Source of the DNA: DATMBF01 sp035559595
Lineage (GTDB): Bacteria; Bacteroidota; Ignavibacteria; UBA10030
Assembly: GCA_035559595.1 (NCBI GenBank)
Contig: DATMBF010000031.1
Location: 1-24,662 of the forward strand
DNA: 24,662 nt
Direction: 5' to 3'
In this document: positions 1 through 9,548 of the stretch, piece after piece
Layout of the letters: each line of letters starts with the position of its first letter
How positions within the stretch are numbered: the first letter of the stretch is position 1
Program-made: the position numbers and the translations under genes
Notes under the pieces: model-generated
Told to the model about the DNA's origin: nothing
The model's input: the letters and a program-made list of their open reading frames with translations, nothing else
Databases searched by the model: none

Positions 1-1
1 A

Positions 2-3000
2 TTCCGTACTCTAGCAAACACGACACCTGCTGCGATTTTCACCTACGGCGAGAAGTTCACGTATGTGAACCCAGCCGCCGAATCTCTTACCGGATACACA
101 AGCGCAGAGCTTCTTGGAATGAACTTCTGGGAGATTGTTCATCCGGATAACCGCGAATTTGTACGTCATCGTAAACAAGCACGCTTGCGGGGTGAGGATG
201 TCCCAAACCGCTACGAGTTCAAAATTCTCCGAAAAGACGGTGCGTCGCGGTGGATCGAGTTCTCCTCTGGCATGTTCAAGCCGAACGGAAAGGCATATGC
301 CATCGGAACGGCCTTTGATATTACGGAGCGAAAGCTGTATGAAGAAAGGCTTCGTAACTCAGAACTACTGTACAAAGACCTCGTGGAAAACAGTAATGAA
401 GTTACCTATCTACTGGATCGTCGGTTACAACTTAGGTATATCAGTCCGGTCATACAGCAGAAAACAGGATATGCACCGGCAGAGCTTCTCGGTCGCTTGT
501 TCGCTGACGTCATAGTTCCGGATGATGTTGAGATTGTTAAAGAGCAGTTCCGGGCGGCACTGAGCGGAGGAACGATGGAGCCGGTGGAGTTTCGGTTTAA
601 AACAACAGGCGGAAAGACACTTTGGGCGCGTGCTTCAGTGGTTCCGGTCATGAAGGAAGGGAGACTCGAATCCATTCGCGGCGTCGCCATTGATATTACC
701 GAACAGAAATTGGCCATGGAATCCCTCAAGGCGAGTGAAGAGCGGTTCCGGATGTTGACTGAAACCGCTAGCTCCGCCATTATCATCTATCAAGGGGAAG
801 ACCTGCGTTACGTCAACAAGGCGGCTGAGCGTCTATTAGGATATTCTGCGGAGGAACTTCTCTCAAAACGATTTTGGGATGTGATTCATTCGGAGGAACA
901 GAATGCTGTTCGTGAGCGTGGATTGGCGCGTCAGCGAGGAGAGCAGGTACCAACCAGAACAGAAGTACGAATTGTGACGAAAGCAGGAGAGATCAGATGG
1001 GTGGATTTCACCGCCGCGATGATCCAATATGATGGAGAGCCGGCTGTGCTTGGAACGGCGTTTGACATTACCGACCGCAAGCAGGCGGAAGATGCGGTCC
1101 GGAAAAGCGAACAACGGTTCAGAATTGTTTCGGAGAAGACTGGCCAGCTTATTTACGATTACGACGTGAGCTCTGGAGTCATCCACTGGAGCGGTGCCAT
1201 TGAATATCTGACCGGATATTCCCTCGAAGAATTCGATTCTTTCAATATTGGTAAATGGGAGGAGCACATTCACCCGGATGACAGGATGATGGCTTTGCAT
1301 GGTCTGGATAGTTCAATGAATAATCGAACGCCGTATCACGTTGAGTATCGGTTTCGCAGAAAAGACGGTCAGTACATCATTGTAGAGGACAACGGTGCGT
1401 TTCTGTACGATGCGGATGGAAAAGCGTACAGAATGCTCGGGACGATGAGTGACGTTACTGAGCGAAAACAAGCCGAGGTGGCGTTGCGTGAAAGCGAAGC
1501 GTTCCGACGGTTGATTGTCGAAGCGGAACCCGAGTGTGTGAAGGTTGTTGCGGCCGATGGTACGCTCATCGACATGAATCCTGCAGGTCTCAAGATGATC
1601 GAAGCGGAATCGCTCGAGGCCGTCCGGGGCAAGTCCATTGTCTCGCTTGTGACGCCGCGCTTCAAGCCGGCCTTTACCGCGCTGCACGAGCGGGTGTTAC
1701 AAGGCGAATCCGGGAAACTTGAATTTGAAATTGTGGGTATGCAAGGCACGCACCGTTGGTTAGAAACACATGCAGTTCCCCTGCGCGGGAATTCGAATAA
1801 AGTTGAAGCGCTACTCGCGGTAACCCGCGATGTCACTGAACGGAAACGAGCGCAGGAAGCACTTGCTGCATCCGAGCGGAGGTACCGCGAGATCTTCGAA
1901 GAGGATCTGACGGGAAATTTCATCTCGACTCCTGATGGTAGGATACACATGTGCAACAAGCGTTTTGCGACGATCTTTGGATATGCGTCGATCGAAGAGG
2001 TGCTCCAGACGCCCGTGGAGGAATATTATGCACGACCGGGGCAACGCGAAGAATTTCTCACGCTTCTTCGCCGGATGAAGAAACTGGAGCACTATGAGGA
2101 AGTAGCGCGGCGGAAAGATGGGACGTTGATTCACATCATCGAAAACGTCATAGGAAAATTCGATGCGGAGGACAATCTGGTGGAGATCCACGGCTATGTC
2201 TTCGATGTGACGGAACAGCGAAAGCTCGAGCAACAGCTCCGCCACGCGCAGAAGATGGAAAGCATCGGTACGCTCGCCGGTGGTATTGCTCACGACTTCA
2301 ACAACATCTTAGGGATTATTCTTGGTCATGTCTCTCTGGTTGAGCGAGGTGTGTCCAGGGAGGGACCTGCAGCACAAAGCCTCGATGCTATAACGAAAGC
2401 CATCCATCGCGGAGCAGGCTTGGTCCGGCAACTGTTGACTTTTGCCCGGAAGTCAGAGGTTGAAATGGAATCGATGCATATCAATGAAGTCGTCCGGGAA
2501 ACGGTCAAAATGCTCAAAGAGACTTTCCCCAAAACAATCGTCATTGAGACCCGTTTGGATGATAGGCTCCCCCTCATGACGGCAGACACCAACCAAATCC
2601 ATCAAGTACTCTTGAACCTTTGTGTGAACTCCCGCGACGCTATGCCCACAGGGGGCGTGCTGCGTATCGCAACGGGCTTCGCTTCTGGTGAAAAGACGCG
2701 AAAGCGCTTTCCGCAGGCGACAGGTTCGTCGTATATCACTGTTGAGGTTGCGGACAGTGGAATGGGGATCAGTCCGGAGCTTCGCACAAAGATCTTTGAA
2801 CCTTTCTTTACAACCAAAGAAAAGGGGAAGGGGACTGGCCTAGGTCTTTCCACCGTCTACGGCATTGTCGGTAATCACAATGGTTTTATTGATCTTGAAA
2901 GTGAAATGGGGAAGGGAACAGTGTTCACGATGTACTTTCCCACCAAGGAGCAAATGGTGTCTCCGGGAGAGGTTGGTCTGCGTCAGGTGGCGAGCGAGAG

Positions 3001-3397
3001 TTATCTTGGCTCCGAAACTATTCTTGTTGTGGAAGACGAGGAAATGTTGCGAGGGATCTTGCAGATGTTTCTCGAATCAAATGGTTATAAGGTCATTTGT
3101 GCAGAAGATGGGGAGGAGGCGTTGGAGCTCTTCCGCGACAAACAACATGAGATTGGGCTGGTGCTCTCAGACATGGGGCTCCCCAAAATTTCCGGCGGGG
3201 ACCTTTTCCGAAGAATCAAGTTATTGAATCCCGAGGTTCGATTCATTCTGGCAACCGGTTACGTTGAGAGCGAGTTGAAGTCGGAGCTTCTGGGGTTGGG
3301 AGTATTTCAGGTGATTCAAAAGCCATACCAGCCGACCGAAATTCTCCGGACACTAAGGCAAATTCTGGATCGCCCAGGGAAAAACATAGGACGATAG
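2..3397 (+). CDS. Multi-PAS hybrid sensor histidine kinase, 5' end outside window
   Basis: This is a cytoplasmic-looking hybrid histidine kinase. The frame is open to the left edge, and residues upstream of the GTG at 65 (FTYGEKFTYVNPAAESLTGY) continue a PAS fold, so the true start lies outside the window. Six PAS domains are visible, most ending in a D(I/V)TE(R/Q) motif. They are followed by a HisKA domain with phospho-acceptor His at 2291-2293 (GGIAHDFNN), an HATPase domain with N-box (LNLCVNSRDAM), G1 (DSGMGI) and G2 (GTGLGLS) motifs, and a C-terminal receiver with Asp at 3170-3172 (LSDMGLP) and the conserved Lys (QKPYQP). All catalytic residues appear intact, so it should autophosphorylate and pass phosphate to its own receiver. 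No transmembrane segment is visible in this part. It is a tandem paralogue of the next gene, and the shared kinase core is very similar. The ligand of the PAS domains cannot be read from sequence. Confidence 0.93.
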   Translation, partial: FRTLANTTPAAIFTYGEKFTYVNPAAESLTGYTSAELLGMNFWEIVHPDNREFVRHRKQARLRGEDVPNRYEFKILRKDGASRWIEFSSGMFKPNGKAYAIGTAFDITERKLYEERLRNSELLYKDLVENSNEVTYLLDRRLQLRYISPVIQQKTGYAPAELLGRLFADVIVPDDVEIVKEQFRAALSGGTMEPVEFRFKTTGGKTLWARASVVPVMKEGRLESIRGVAIDITEQKLAMESLKASEERFRMLTETASSAIIIYQGEDLRYVNKAAERLLGYSAEELLSKRFWDVIHSEEQNAVRERGLARQRGEQVPTRTEVRIVTKAGEIRWVDFTAAMIQYDGEPAVLGTAFDITDRKQAEDAVRKSEQRFRIVSEKTGQLIYDYDVSSGVIHWSGAIEYLTGYSLEEFDSFNIGKWEEHIHPDDRMMALHGLDSSMNNRTPYHVEYRFRRKDGQYIIVEDNGAFLYDADGKAYRMLGTMSDVTERKQAEVALRESEAFRRLIVEAEPECVKVVAADGTLIDMNPAGLKMIEAESLEAVRGKSIVSLVTPRFKPAFTALHERVLQGESGKLEFEIVGMQGTHRWLETHAVPLRGNSNKVEALLAVTRDVTERKRAQEALAASERRYREIFEEDLTGNFISTPDGRIHMCNKRFATIFGYASIEEVLQTPVEEYYARPGQREEFLTLLRRMKKLEHYEEVARRKDGTLIHIIENVIGKFDAEDNLVEIHGYVFDVTEQRKLEQQLRHAQKMESIGTLAGGIAHDFNNILGIILGHVSLVERGVSREGPAAQSLDAITKAIHRGAGLVRQLLTFARKSEVEMESMHINEVVRETVKMLKETFPKTIVIETRLDDRLPLMTADTNQIHQVLLNLCVNSRDAMPTGGVLRIATGFASGEKTRKRFPQATGSSYITVEVADSGMGISPELRTKIFEPFFTTKEKGKGTGLGLSTVYGIVGNHNGFIDLESEMGKGTVFTMYFPTKEQMVSPGEVGLRQVASESYLGSETILVVEDEEMLRGILQMFLESNGYKVICAEDGEEALELFRDKQHEIGLVLSDMGLPKISGGDLFRRIKLLNPEVRFILATGYVESELKSELLGLGVFQVIQKPYQPTEILRTLRQILDRPGKNIGR

Positions 3398-3710
3398 GGG
3401 TCAACGGAACATTTGGAAAGCTCTTCCTCCATTATTTCATCGTTCCAAATATTCCAGCTTTCCGCGGCTCTTGCCCCGGTTGCTTTCTCCATCTCTCTAC
3501 TGTACATTGCAACACGCTGCCTCCCCCACTCAACAACATGGAGGATCCCCACTCTGTTGGCACTTGCCCAATTGGTCCTCCCAAAGGTTACCTTGTGTTC
3601 CCTTTACGGGCCACCGTCGACTGAACGCGAAACCAGTCTGATCAACGTCTTTCACTTCTCCAGTGCGTTGAGCCTAAGTCCATGATGCGCCAAAACGAAG
3701 TCCGAAGGCA
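3398..3710. other. Intergenic gap between the two hybrid kinases
   Basis: I see no supported gene here. Short open frames on both strands have low-complexity translations and no family resemblance. Bases 3429-3458 (rich in ATT, TTCC and CCA words) resemble the degenerate words made of tggaat/attcc that occur between genes in some FCB-group bacteria; that comparison is from memory. No convincing terminator or promoter was found. Confidence 0.5.
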
Positions 3711-6700
3711 ATGAGATCGAGAAAGAAAACGAATAGTACGAATCAGCTTGATCAGGCTATCTTCGAAACGGCCTCCGACGGAATTTTTGTCCTGAACCGT
3801 CGCGGCCGGCTTCTTGCCGTGAACCGGCAGGGATGTCGGATGTCTGGGTATTCCAGGGCCGAATTGCTCCGGAAGAACGTGCGTCAACTCATCCCTGCCG
3901 CCGATTTGCGCAAGAGCCCGCTGAAGTTCAAAGAGCTTGCCGAGGGAAAGATTGTCCGCATCGAGCGCAGGTTCAGAAGGAAAAATGGGACGCTGATCAC
4001 GGTTGAGTTCAGCGCTCGCATGTTGCCGAATGGCAACTTCCTGGCGTTGGCACGGGATATTACCGAACGTAAGCGATTGACCGACGAACTTGTCAAACGG
4101 GAATCGGCACTTCGCACAACCCTGTACAGTATTGGGGATGCAGTGATTACAACCGATATTCGAGGGTGCGTGACGATGATGAATCCCATTGCAGAAGAGC
4201 TCACAGGCTGGTCGGAGAAAAATGCAAGGGGGAAGCCGCTCTCGAGGATCTTTCGCATCATCAACGAGGAAACCAGAGCCAAGGTACAGAATCCGGTTGA
4301 GCGAATCTTGAAGGAAGGAATTGTCGTCGGTCTGGCAAATCATACGCTTTTGATTTCCCGCGACGGCGAGGAGAGACCGATCGCCGATGCTGGCGCGCCG
4401 ATTCGGGATGCGGCGGGGAAGATTGCCGGCGTAGTTCTCGTGTTTCGGGATCAGACTGAAGAGCGCCGTGTTCAGAATGCCCTTCGGGATGCGAGGGAAT
4501 TCGCAGAAAGTATCGTTGAGACTGTCCGAGAACCGCTTCTCGTGTTGGACGAACGGCTTGAAGTTGTTGCCGCCAACCGATCGTTTTACCGGACGTTCAA
4601 AGCAACTCCACGGGAGACCATCGGCCGCAAACTGTACAACCTCGGAAATCGTCAATGGAACATCCCGAAACTCCGCGCATTGCTTGAAGACATCCTCCCA
4701 TCAAACAGTCATTTCGACGACTTTGAAGTCACTCAAGACTTCGAACGGATCGGCACACGAACGATGGTGTTGAACGCCCGCCGCTTATTCCGCGAAGCAA
4801 ATCGTTCCCGGCTCATTCTGCTCGCGATTGAAGACATCACAGAACGAAAGCGGATCCAGGAGCAGTTGCGGCAGATCCTTGAGAATTCCACGAACCTTTT
4901 CTATTCCCACACCACCGACCATGTTCTCACGTACCTCAGTCCCCAAACACGGAACTTCCTTGGGTGTGAGCCGGACGAGGCGATGGTGAGGTGGACGGAG
5001 TTTGCCACCGATCATGCGGTCAACGCGAAAGGATTTGCGCTGACGGAAAAGGCAATACAAACGGGAAAACCTCAACCTCCGTACGAGCTCGAGCTCAGAA
5101 AAGTAACGGGAGAGACCATCTGGGTGGAAGTACATGAAGCGCCGGTCGTCAAGGAGGGTAAAGTTGTGGCTATCGTTGGGTCACTGACAGACATCACCGA
5201 ACGGCGAAAGGCCGAGCAGGCGGCCAAAGAGAGGGAGGAATGGTTCCGGCGTCTGGCAGATACGACATCAACCGCCATATTTCTCTACCAGGGGGAACAC
5301 AACGTCTATGCCAATCGCGCCGCTGAGAAGCTTACGGGATACTCCAGAGAAGAGCTTGTGACCATGAAGTTCTGGGAGGTGGTGCACCCGGAGGTTCGGG
5401 AGGTGATCCGGCAGCGAGGGCTTGCGCGGCAACAAGGGGCAGACTTGCCGGTTCGGTATGAAGTAAAGATTCTTCGTAAGGATGGAGCTGAGCGTTGGGT
5501 AGATTTCACGGCGGGAAAGATTGACTGGCAAGGGAAGCCGGCAGTAATCGGGACAGCCTTCGATATCACTGACCGAAAGCTTGCCGAGTCGAAGCTGCGT
5601 GAGAACGAAGAGCGGTTCCGTCTTTTGGCGGAATCCTCTCTTACCGGAATTTATCTTTTCCAGGATCACCGCTTTGTTTATGTGAATGAAGCGTTTGCAA
5701 GAATCTTCGGGTATCCGATAAGCGAAATTGTGGGCAAGCTTGGTCCACTCGATCTCACGCATCCGGAGGATCGGGAGATCTCCATCGAGAATATCCGGCG
5801 GCGGATTGAGGGGGAAGAAGATGACATTCGTTATGACTTTCGGGGTTTGAGAAAAGACGGAACGGTGATCCACGTGGAAGTGCATGGTCGCCGCATTCAG
5901 TACATGGGGAAGATTGGCATTATCGGTACGTTGATCGATATCAGTGACAGAATGAAAGCTGAGTCTGAGTTGCGACGACGTGAAGAGCAATACCGACAAT
6001 TGTTTGAAAACGCTAACGACGCCATCATGGTATTCGAACCGGTGAACGAGATCGTCCTCGATGTCAACAGGAAAGCGTGTGAGCTTTACGGCTTCACAAG
6101 AGAAGAATTTATCGGCATGAGCCTGAAGTCCATATCGAAGGATGTGACGCAGGGAGAGGAGCGTATCCGCACGGTCCTTGAGAAAGGATCCTTACTCAAT
6201 TTCGAAACAACGCATTTCGGAAAAGGGGGGCATCCGATTGATTTGCTGGTCAGCGGTTCGCTTGTTGAGTTCGCCGGTCAATCGGCAATTCTTAGCATCA
6301 ATCGAGATATCACTGAACGCAAACGTGCGGAAAAGGAACTTGAGGAGAGCCGTGCCCTGCTAAGCTCGATCTTTGAAGCATCAAGGGATGGTATCCTCCT
6401 GGAAGATGAAGAGGAGAGGATTCTCTATGTGAACTCTGCCTATGCGCGGATTTTCGGCTACGATAGCCCCTCAGAGCTTATCGGAAAGCACGTTTCGGTT
6501 GTTCAAGCGCCTGAGGAGAACGAACGCATGCTTGAGTATGGCCGACGTAGACTCCGCGGCGAGGCCGCGCCAACACTGTATGAGTTCCGCGGAGTTCGGA
6601 AAGATGGCAGTTACACTGACCTCGAGGTGTCGGTGGCTGTTTCCACAATCGGCGGGAAGCGTTATATCATCTCCGTTCTCAGGGATATTGCGGAGCGTAG

Positions 6701-7892
6701 GGAGACAGAACGAGAGCGCAAGCATCTTGAGCAACAGCTCTACCAGATCCAGAAAATGGACAGCGTCGGTACGCTGGCGAGCGGCATTGCACACGATTTT
6801 AACAACATCCTGGGAATCATCTTAGGTCACACAACTTTACTCGAACGATCGGGCTCCGACTCGGCGAGGTATGCGCAAAGCCTTGATGCTATAAGCAAGG
6901 CTACACGCCGCGGGGCTGACCTTGTCAAGCAGTTGCTCACGTTTGCCCGCAAGACCGACTCCACGTTTGAGCCTGTTGACATTGGATTCATTCTGAAAGA
7001 GATGTCGAAGCTTCTCAACGAAACGTTCCCTAAGATCGTGCAGCTCGACTTTTCTCTCCCCGGAAAGATTCCGGCCATCATCGGTGATTCGACCCAGCTC
7101 CATCAGGTAATTCTTAACCTCTGTGTCAATGCCCGAGATGCAATGCCTGAAGGGGGTCTCCTCTCAGTCTCAGCCTCGGTGGTGAGGGCGGAGCAACTTA
7201 GCGAGAAGTTTCCGCGCGTCAGTAACAAAGAATACGTGTGTATTCTCGTGAGCGACACGGGTATAGGAATGCCGGAGCATGTGCGCGATCGGATCTTCGA
7301 ACCGTTCTTTACGACAAAAAGTGCAGGAAAAGGGACAGGGTTGGGACTTGCCGTTGCGCACGGGATTGTCACATCGCATGGGGGCTATATTGACGTAGAA
7401 AGTCGGTTGGGCGAGGGATCGCAATTTCGTGTTTATCTTCCAGTCTGGGAGCGCGTCGCTGAGTCAAGTGCCGTGACAAAAGCGGAGGAATCAGACATCC
7501 GAGGGGGAACGGAGACTGTGTTGTTGGTCGAAGATGAGGAAATGCTTCGAGAGGTGGCAAGGCAAGCTCTGACGGCAAAGGGGTACACTGTCCATGTTGC
7601 GGAGGATGGAGAAGAAGGGATTCTCCAGTTCCAGAATCACCGAAAGGAGATTGCTGTTGTGGTATCGGATCTGGGGCTACCGAGGATCCCCGGTGACGAA
7701 GTGCTGCGTCGGATCCGTGGTATGGAATCCGATGTTGTCATCATTCTCGCCAGCGGCTTCATCGACCCCAAAGTGAAAGCGGGGCTCGCCATGGAAGGTA
7801 TTGTGGAGTTCATCCAGAAACCTTATACCCCCGCAGAGCTGTTGCGCCTCATTCGCAGGTCATTGGATCGAGCCAAAGAGGATCACCGCTGA
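3711..7892 (+). CDS. Multi-PAS hybrid sensor histidine kinase with eight PAS domains
   Basis: This is a 1393-residue hybrid histidine kinase with no visible membrane segment, so it is probably a cytoplasmic sensor. About eight PAS domains run from residue 10 to 1000. The third (about 265-380) is of the type with an LGNRQWNIPKLRALLE stretch, which is often found in chemoreceptor-like sensor kinases. A HisKA domain follows, with His1028 (IAHDFNN), then an HATPase domain with N-box (LNLCVNARDAM), G1 (DTGIGM) and G2 (GTGLGLA). The C-terminal receiver has acceptor Asp1320 (VVSDLGLP) and Lys (QKPYTP). All catalytic residues are present. The ATG start is the first in frame after the gap and has only a weak GAAGG upstream. 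The gene is a tandem paralogue of the preceding kinase. PAS5 here is strikingly like PAS3 of that gene, suggesting domain exchange. The output partner is not identifiable. Confidence 0.95.
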   Translation: MRSRKKTNSTNQLDQAIFETASDGIFVLNRRGRLLAVNRQGCRMSGYSRAELLRKNVRQLIPAADLRKSPLKFKELAEGKIVRIERRFRRKNGTLITVEFSARMLPNGNFLALARDITERKRLTDELVKRESALRTTLYSIGDAVITTDIRGCVTMMNPIAEELTGWSEKNARGKPLSRIFRIINEETRAKVQNPVERILKEGIVVGLANHTLLISRDGEERPIADAGAPIRDAAGKIAGVVLVFRDQTEERRVQNALRDAREFAESIVETVREPLLVLDERLEVVAANRSFYRTFKATPRETIGRKLYNLGNRQWNIPKLRALLEDILPSNSHFDDFEVTQDFERIGTRTMVLNARRLFREANRSRLILLAIEDITERKRIQEQLRQILENSTNLFYSHTTDHVLTYLSPQTRNFLGCEPDEAMVRWTEFATDHAVNAKGFALTEKAIQTGKPQPPYELELRKVTGETIWVEVHEAPVVKEGKVVAIVGSLTDITERRKAEQAAKEREEWFRRLADTTSTAIFLYQGEHNVYANRAAEKLTGYSREELVTMKFWEVVHPEVREVIRQRGLARQQGADLPVRYEVKILRKDGAERWVDFTAGKIDWQGKPAVIGTAFDITDRKLAESKLRENEERFRLLAESSLTGIYLFQDHRFVYVNEAFARIFGYPISEIVGKLGPLDLTHPEDREISIENIRRRIEGEEDDIRYDFRGLRKDGTVIHVEVHGRRIQYMGKIGIIGTLIDISDRMKAESELRRREEQYRQLFENANDAIMVFEPVNEIVLDVNRKACELYGFTREEFIGMSLKSISKDVTQGEERIRTVLEKGSLLNFETTHFGKGGHPIDLLVSGSLVEFAGQSAILSINRDITERKRAEKELEESRALLSSIFEASRDGILLEDEEERILYVNSAYARIFGYDSPSELIGKHVSVVQAPEENERMLEYGRRRLRGEAAPTLYEFRGVRKDGSYTDLEVSVAVSTIGGKRYIISVLRDIAERRETERERKHLEQQLYQIQKMDSVGTLASGIAHDFNNILGIILGHTTLLERSGSDSARYAQSLDAISKATRRGADLVKQLLTFARKTDSTFEPVDIGFILKEMSKLLNETFPKIVQLDFSLPGKIPAIIGDSTQLHQVILNLCVNARDAMPEGGLLSVSASVVRAEQLSEKFPRVSNKEYVCILVSDTGIGMPEHVRDRIFEPFFTTKSAGKGTGLGLAVAHGIVTSHGGYIDVESRLGEGSQFRVYLPVWERVAESSAVTKAEESDIRGGTETVLLVEDEEMLREVARQALTAKGYTVHVAEDGEEGILQFQNHRKEIAVVVSDLGLPRIPGDEVLRRIRGMESDVVIILASGFIDPKVKAGLAMEGIVEFIQKPYTPAELLRLIRRSLDRAKEDHR

Positions 7893-7971
7893 ATTACTGT
7901 GTCTGGTTGGAGAATTCTCATTCTTTTCGTACATTAAAGCCGTTTCTTTGCTCATTGTGACGTGCCTGTTT

Positions 7972-8044
7972 TGCCCCGTGGTGTAACTGGCAACACGCCT
8001 GACTCTGGATCAGGAAAGTCTAGGTTCGAGCCCTAGCGGGGCAG
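7972..8044 (+). tRNA. tRNA-Gln(CUG)
   Basis: A full cloverleaf can be drawn: acceptor TGCCCCG/CGGGGCA, D-stem GTGT/ACAC, anticodon stem CCTGA/TCAGG with loop CTCTGGA giving anticodon CTG, and T-stem CTAGG/CCTAG with loop TTCGAGC. The U1-A72 pair and discriminator G73 fit glutamine tRNAs. The 3' CCA is not encoded. Confidence 0.95.
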
Positions 8045-8055
8045 CAAAACATTGT

Positions 8056-8083
8056 CGATTGTGGATTTTGGGATTGTAGATTG
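8056..8083. repeat. Low-complexity GATTGTGGATT-type intergenic words
   Basis: Between the two tRNAs lies a stretch of short words built from gattgt, ggattttggg and gattg. It is flanked on the right by a possible hairpin, GAGCG at 8083-8087 with CGCTC at 8112-8116, which is followed by CACCA. It could be a degenerate intergenic repeat or a tRNA remnant. No function can be assigned. Confidence 0.3.
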
Positions 8084-8150
8084 AGCGGGGGCGATAATTT
8101 TTCTCCCTGTTCGCTCCACCAAAATCTTTCAATCTTCACTTTCCGATTCT

Positions 8151-8223
8151 GGCCCTATCGTCTAACGGTTTAGGACGCAGCCCTCTCAAGGCTGAAATAC
8201 GGGTTCGATTCCCGTTAGGGCTA
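8151..8223 (+). tRNA. tRNA-Glu(CUC)
   Basis: A cloverleaf can be drawn: acceptor GGCCCTA/TAGGGCT with a G1-U72 wobble pair and discriminator A, D-arm GTC/GAC, anticodon stem CAGCC/GGCTG with loop CTCTCAA giving anticodon CTC, and T-stem ACGGG/CCCGT. The 3' CCA is not encoded. The tRNA probably shares a transcript with the preceding tRNA-Gln. Its 3' end directly abuts the recombinase remnant on the minus strand, as expected for a tRNA used as an integration site. Confidence 0.94.
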
Positions 8224-8226
8224 CGA

Positions 8227-8307
8227 GCTGCACCCTGAAAGTCAATCGCGTTTTTGGCCTGAAAACGCAGATGGGCACTAACAGGGAAACTCGCTGCACC
8301 CTGAAAG
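8227..8307. repeat. 15-bp direct repeat beside tRNA-Glu
   Basis: The word GCTGCACCCTGAAAG occurs exactly at 8227-8241 and again at 8293-8307, 66 bp apart. The first copy begins three bases after the tRNA-Glu 3' end. In the recombinase frame the two copies read as repeated FQGAA. It could be a trace of an attachment site or a small internal duplication. Confidence 0.6.
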
Positions 8308-8981
8308 ATGGAAGGTATCTGCGCCCGGTCTGTGAGGTTGGGAATACTGGGGAGATGTCTGATGTAGCAACGCGCTTTGCGTTCCTCCCGATTGACCAGA
8401 ATCGCTTCTACAATCCTCTTGAGTGCTTCCTTTCTTTCCATCATTGACAACTCATCGAAGGTCCTTTCGAAGTCCTCCAAGAAAACCCTCACAGCATTGG
8501 CGACGCGCTTCGGATCCAGCTTTGGAGGCTCAAACGCTAGCAACCGCCTTCGCTCTTGTTCAAGCTTCTCCTGAATCTCCTCAAGCTCTCTGATTCGAAC
8601 GGTGACACTCCTCAATCCGGCTCCCTCCTCTGCAATCGAGAGAAGGTTCGCGATTTTTCCTTCGTTTTCCCGGAGGATTTCACCGATACTTTCGAGCCTT
8701 TGTTCAAAGGCTGACGGCTGCTGCTTGTTGAACTCTTCGACGTATTCGAGGACACGTTGGGCAGAACCAGGATTTAAAAAAGTTTGCTCGATGCTCGAGA
8801 GAATGAAGTCTTCCAACTTGTCTTGCCTGATTGAATACCAGCTACATACGCTTTTCCCTTTGTTCACGTAGCCACCATCGATGTAGTATTTGTTCCCGGT
8901 TTGCTTGTGATGATAACCCTGGTAGCTGAAGCCGCAATGAACGCATTTCACGCAAGCTAAAGTTGAACAACATGGTAGAGT

Positions 8982-9548
8982 TCAACATTTTCCCCATTTA
9001 ATGCCCTGTTTAACCCGTTGGGGGCACGAGTATTCCCGCCTGTTAGCCCATCTGCTAACAGGTTTCCAGCAGAGGAACTCATGCCCTCTCTCTTCCCCAA
9101 TAAGGTGTACTATTTCACTGTTCGGGAAGAAGACGGATGGAGAAGGTGGATCAGGACCGGGGAGACCTACGGAAGAACGGTCACCAATCGGCCCGTCATC
9201 CGCAAGTTTGGAAAGGGCGTACAGCCTCCAACGTTCCGCTCCCCTCGATCTTTGGAGTTTCCCCTGACGATTCTCCCCGGAGTAATTCCTACCGTTCACC
9301 TCCCACGATTACAGATTCTGCATTGCTCTTCGAGCTGCTGATTTCTTCTTTGCACAAACCTTCCCCTTCGGTCGACTCGCGCGTAACAACTTCTCATTAA
9401 TGTGAAACGCTACTATTTCCACGTGAGCTCCTTCCTCACTACTGGGTATGGAAGAAATTACATAATTCAGCCAATTGTCATTCTTCCTTCTACTTGTTAG
9501 ACTTAATCGACAAGAAAAATCTTCTCACCACTGTTTCCGAGCCCATTC
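8982..9548. other. Gene-poor stretch upstream of the pseudokinase gene
   Basis: Several overlapping open frames exist on both strands between about 9000 and 9400, but none resembles a known family and none has a good ribosome binding site. The stretch may hold scrambled remains of the mobile element represented by the neighbouring recombinase fragment. The last 200 bp before 9549 are AT-richer and probably hold the promoter of the next gene. I could not pick out a confident -35/-10 pair. Confidence 0.5.
9022..9086. repeat. Nested inverted repeat (cruciform/hairpin)
   Basis: The outer arms GGGCACGAGT (9022-9031) and ACTCATGCCC (9077-9086) pair with one wobble. The inner arms CCTGTTAGC (9039-9047) and GCTAACAGG (9054-9062) pair perfectly around a 6-base loop. 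The structure lies in the gene-poor stretch next to the recombinase remnant, so it could be a terminal or attachment structure of the lost element, or a bidirectional terminator. There is no clear T tract. Confidence 0.55.

Larger units (their letters stand above)
8136..8981 (-). pseudogene. Truncated large serine recombinase (C-terminal zinc-ribbon and coiled-coil part)
   Basis: The minus-strand frame is open from a stop at 8982-8984. It encodes a zinc ribbon (CVKCVHCGFSYQGY, then a later Cys in SVCSWYS), a long charged coiled-coil helix, and a tail of the type MMERKEALKRIVEAILVNRE. This is the usual C-terminal half of large serine recombinases that integrate mobile elements. The N-terminal catalytic resolvase domain (serine motif and YxRVS-type start) is missing, and I do not find it further upstream, so the protein cannot recombine DNA. 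The last residues, ending GNRTRISALRGLRPKPLDD, come from antisense reading of tRNA-Glu. The frame therefore runs through the integration junction, and the original stop was probably lost. It is best explained as the relic of an element once inserted beside tRNA-Glu. Confidence 0.8.

Noticed and set aside
3558..3580. Sigma-54 promoter from TTGGCACTTGCCCAATTGG
   Set aside because: The -12 element reads TTGG, not TTGC, at the required spacing.
9039..9062. Integron attC-like site
   Set aside because: The GTTAGCC and GCTAAC boxes do not fit the attC core consensus, and there is no integron integrase or cassette array.
9001..9400. Overlapping open frames on both strands as genes
   Set aside because: No family resemblance, no ribosome binding sites, and several frames are open at once, as expected for non-coding GC-rich DNA.
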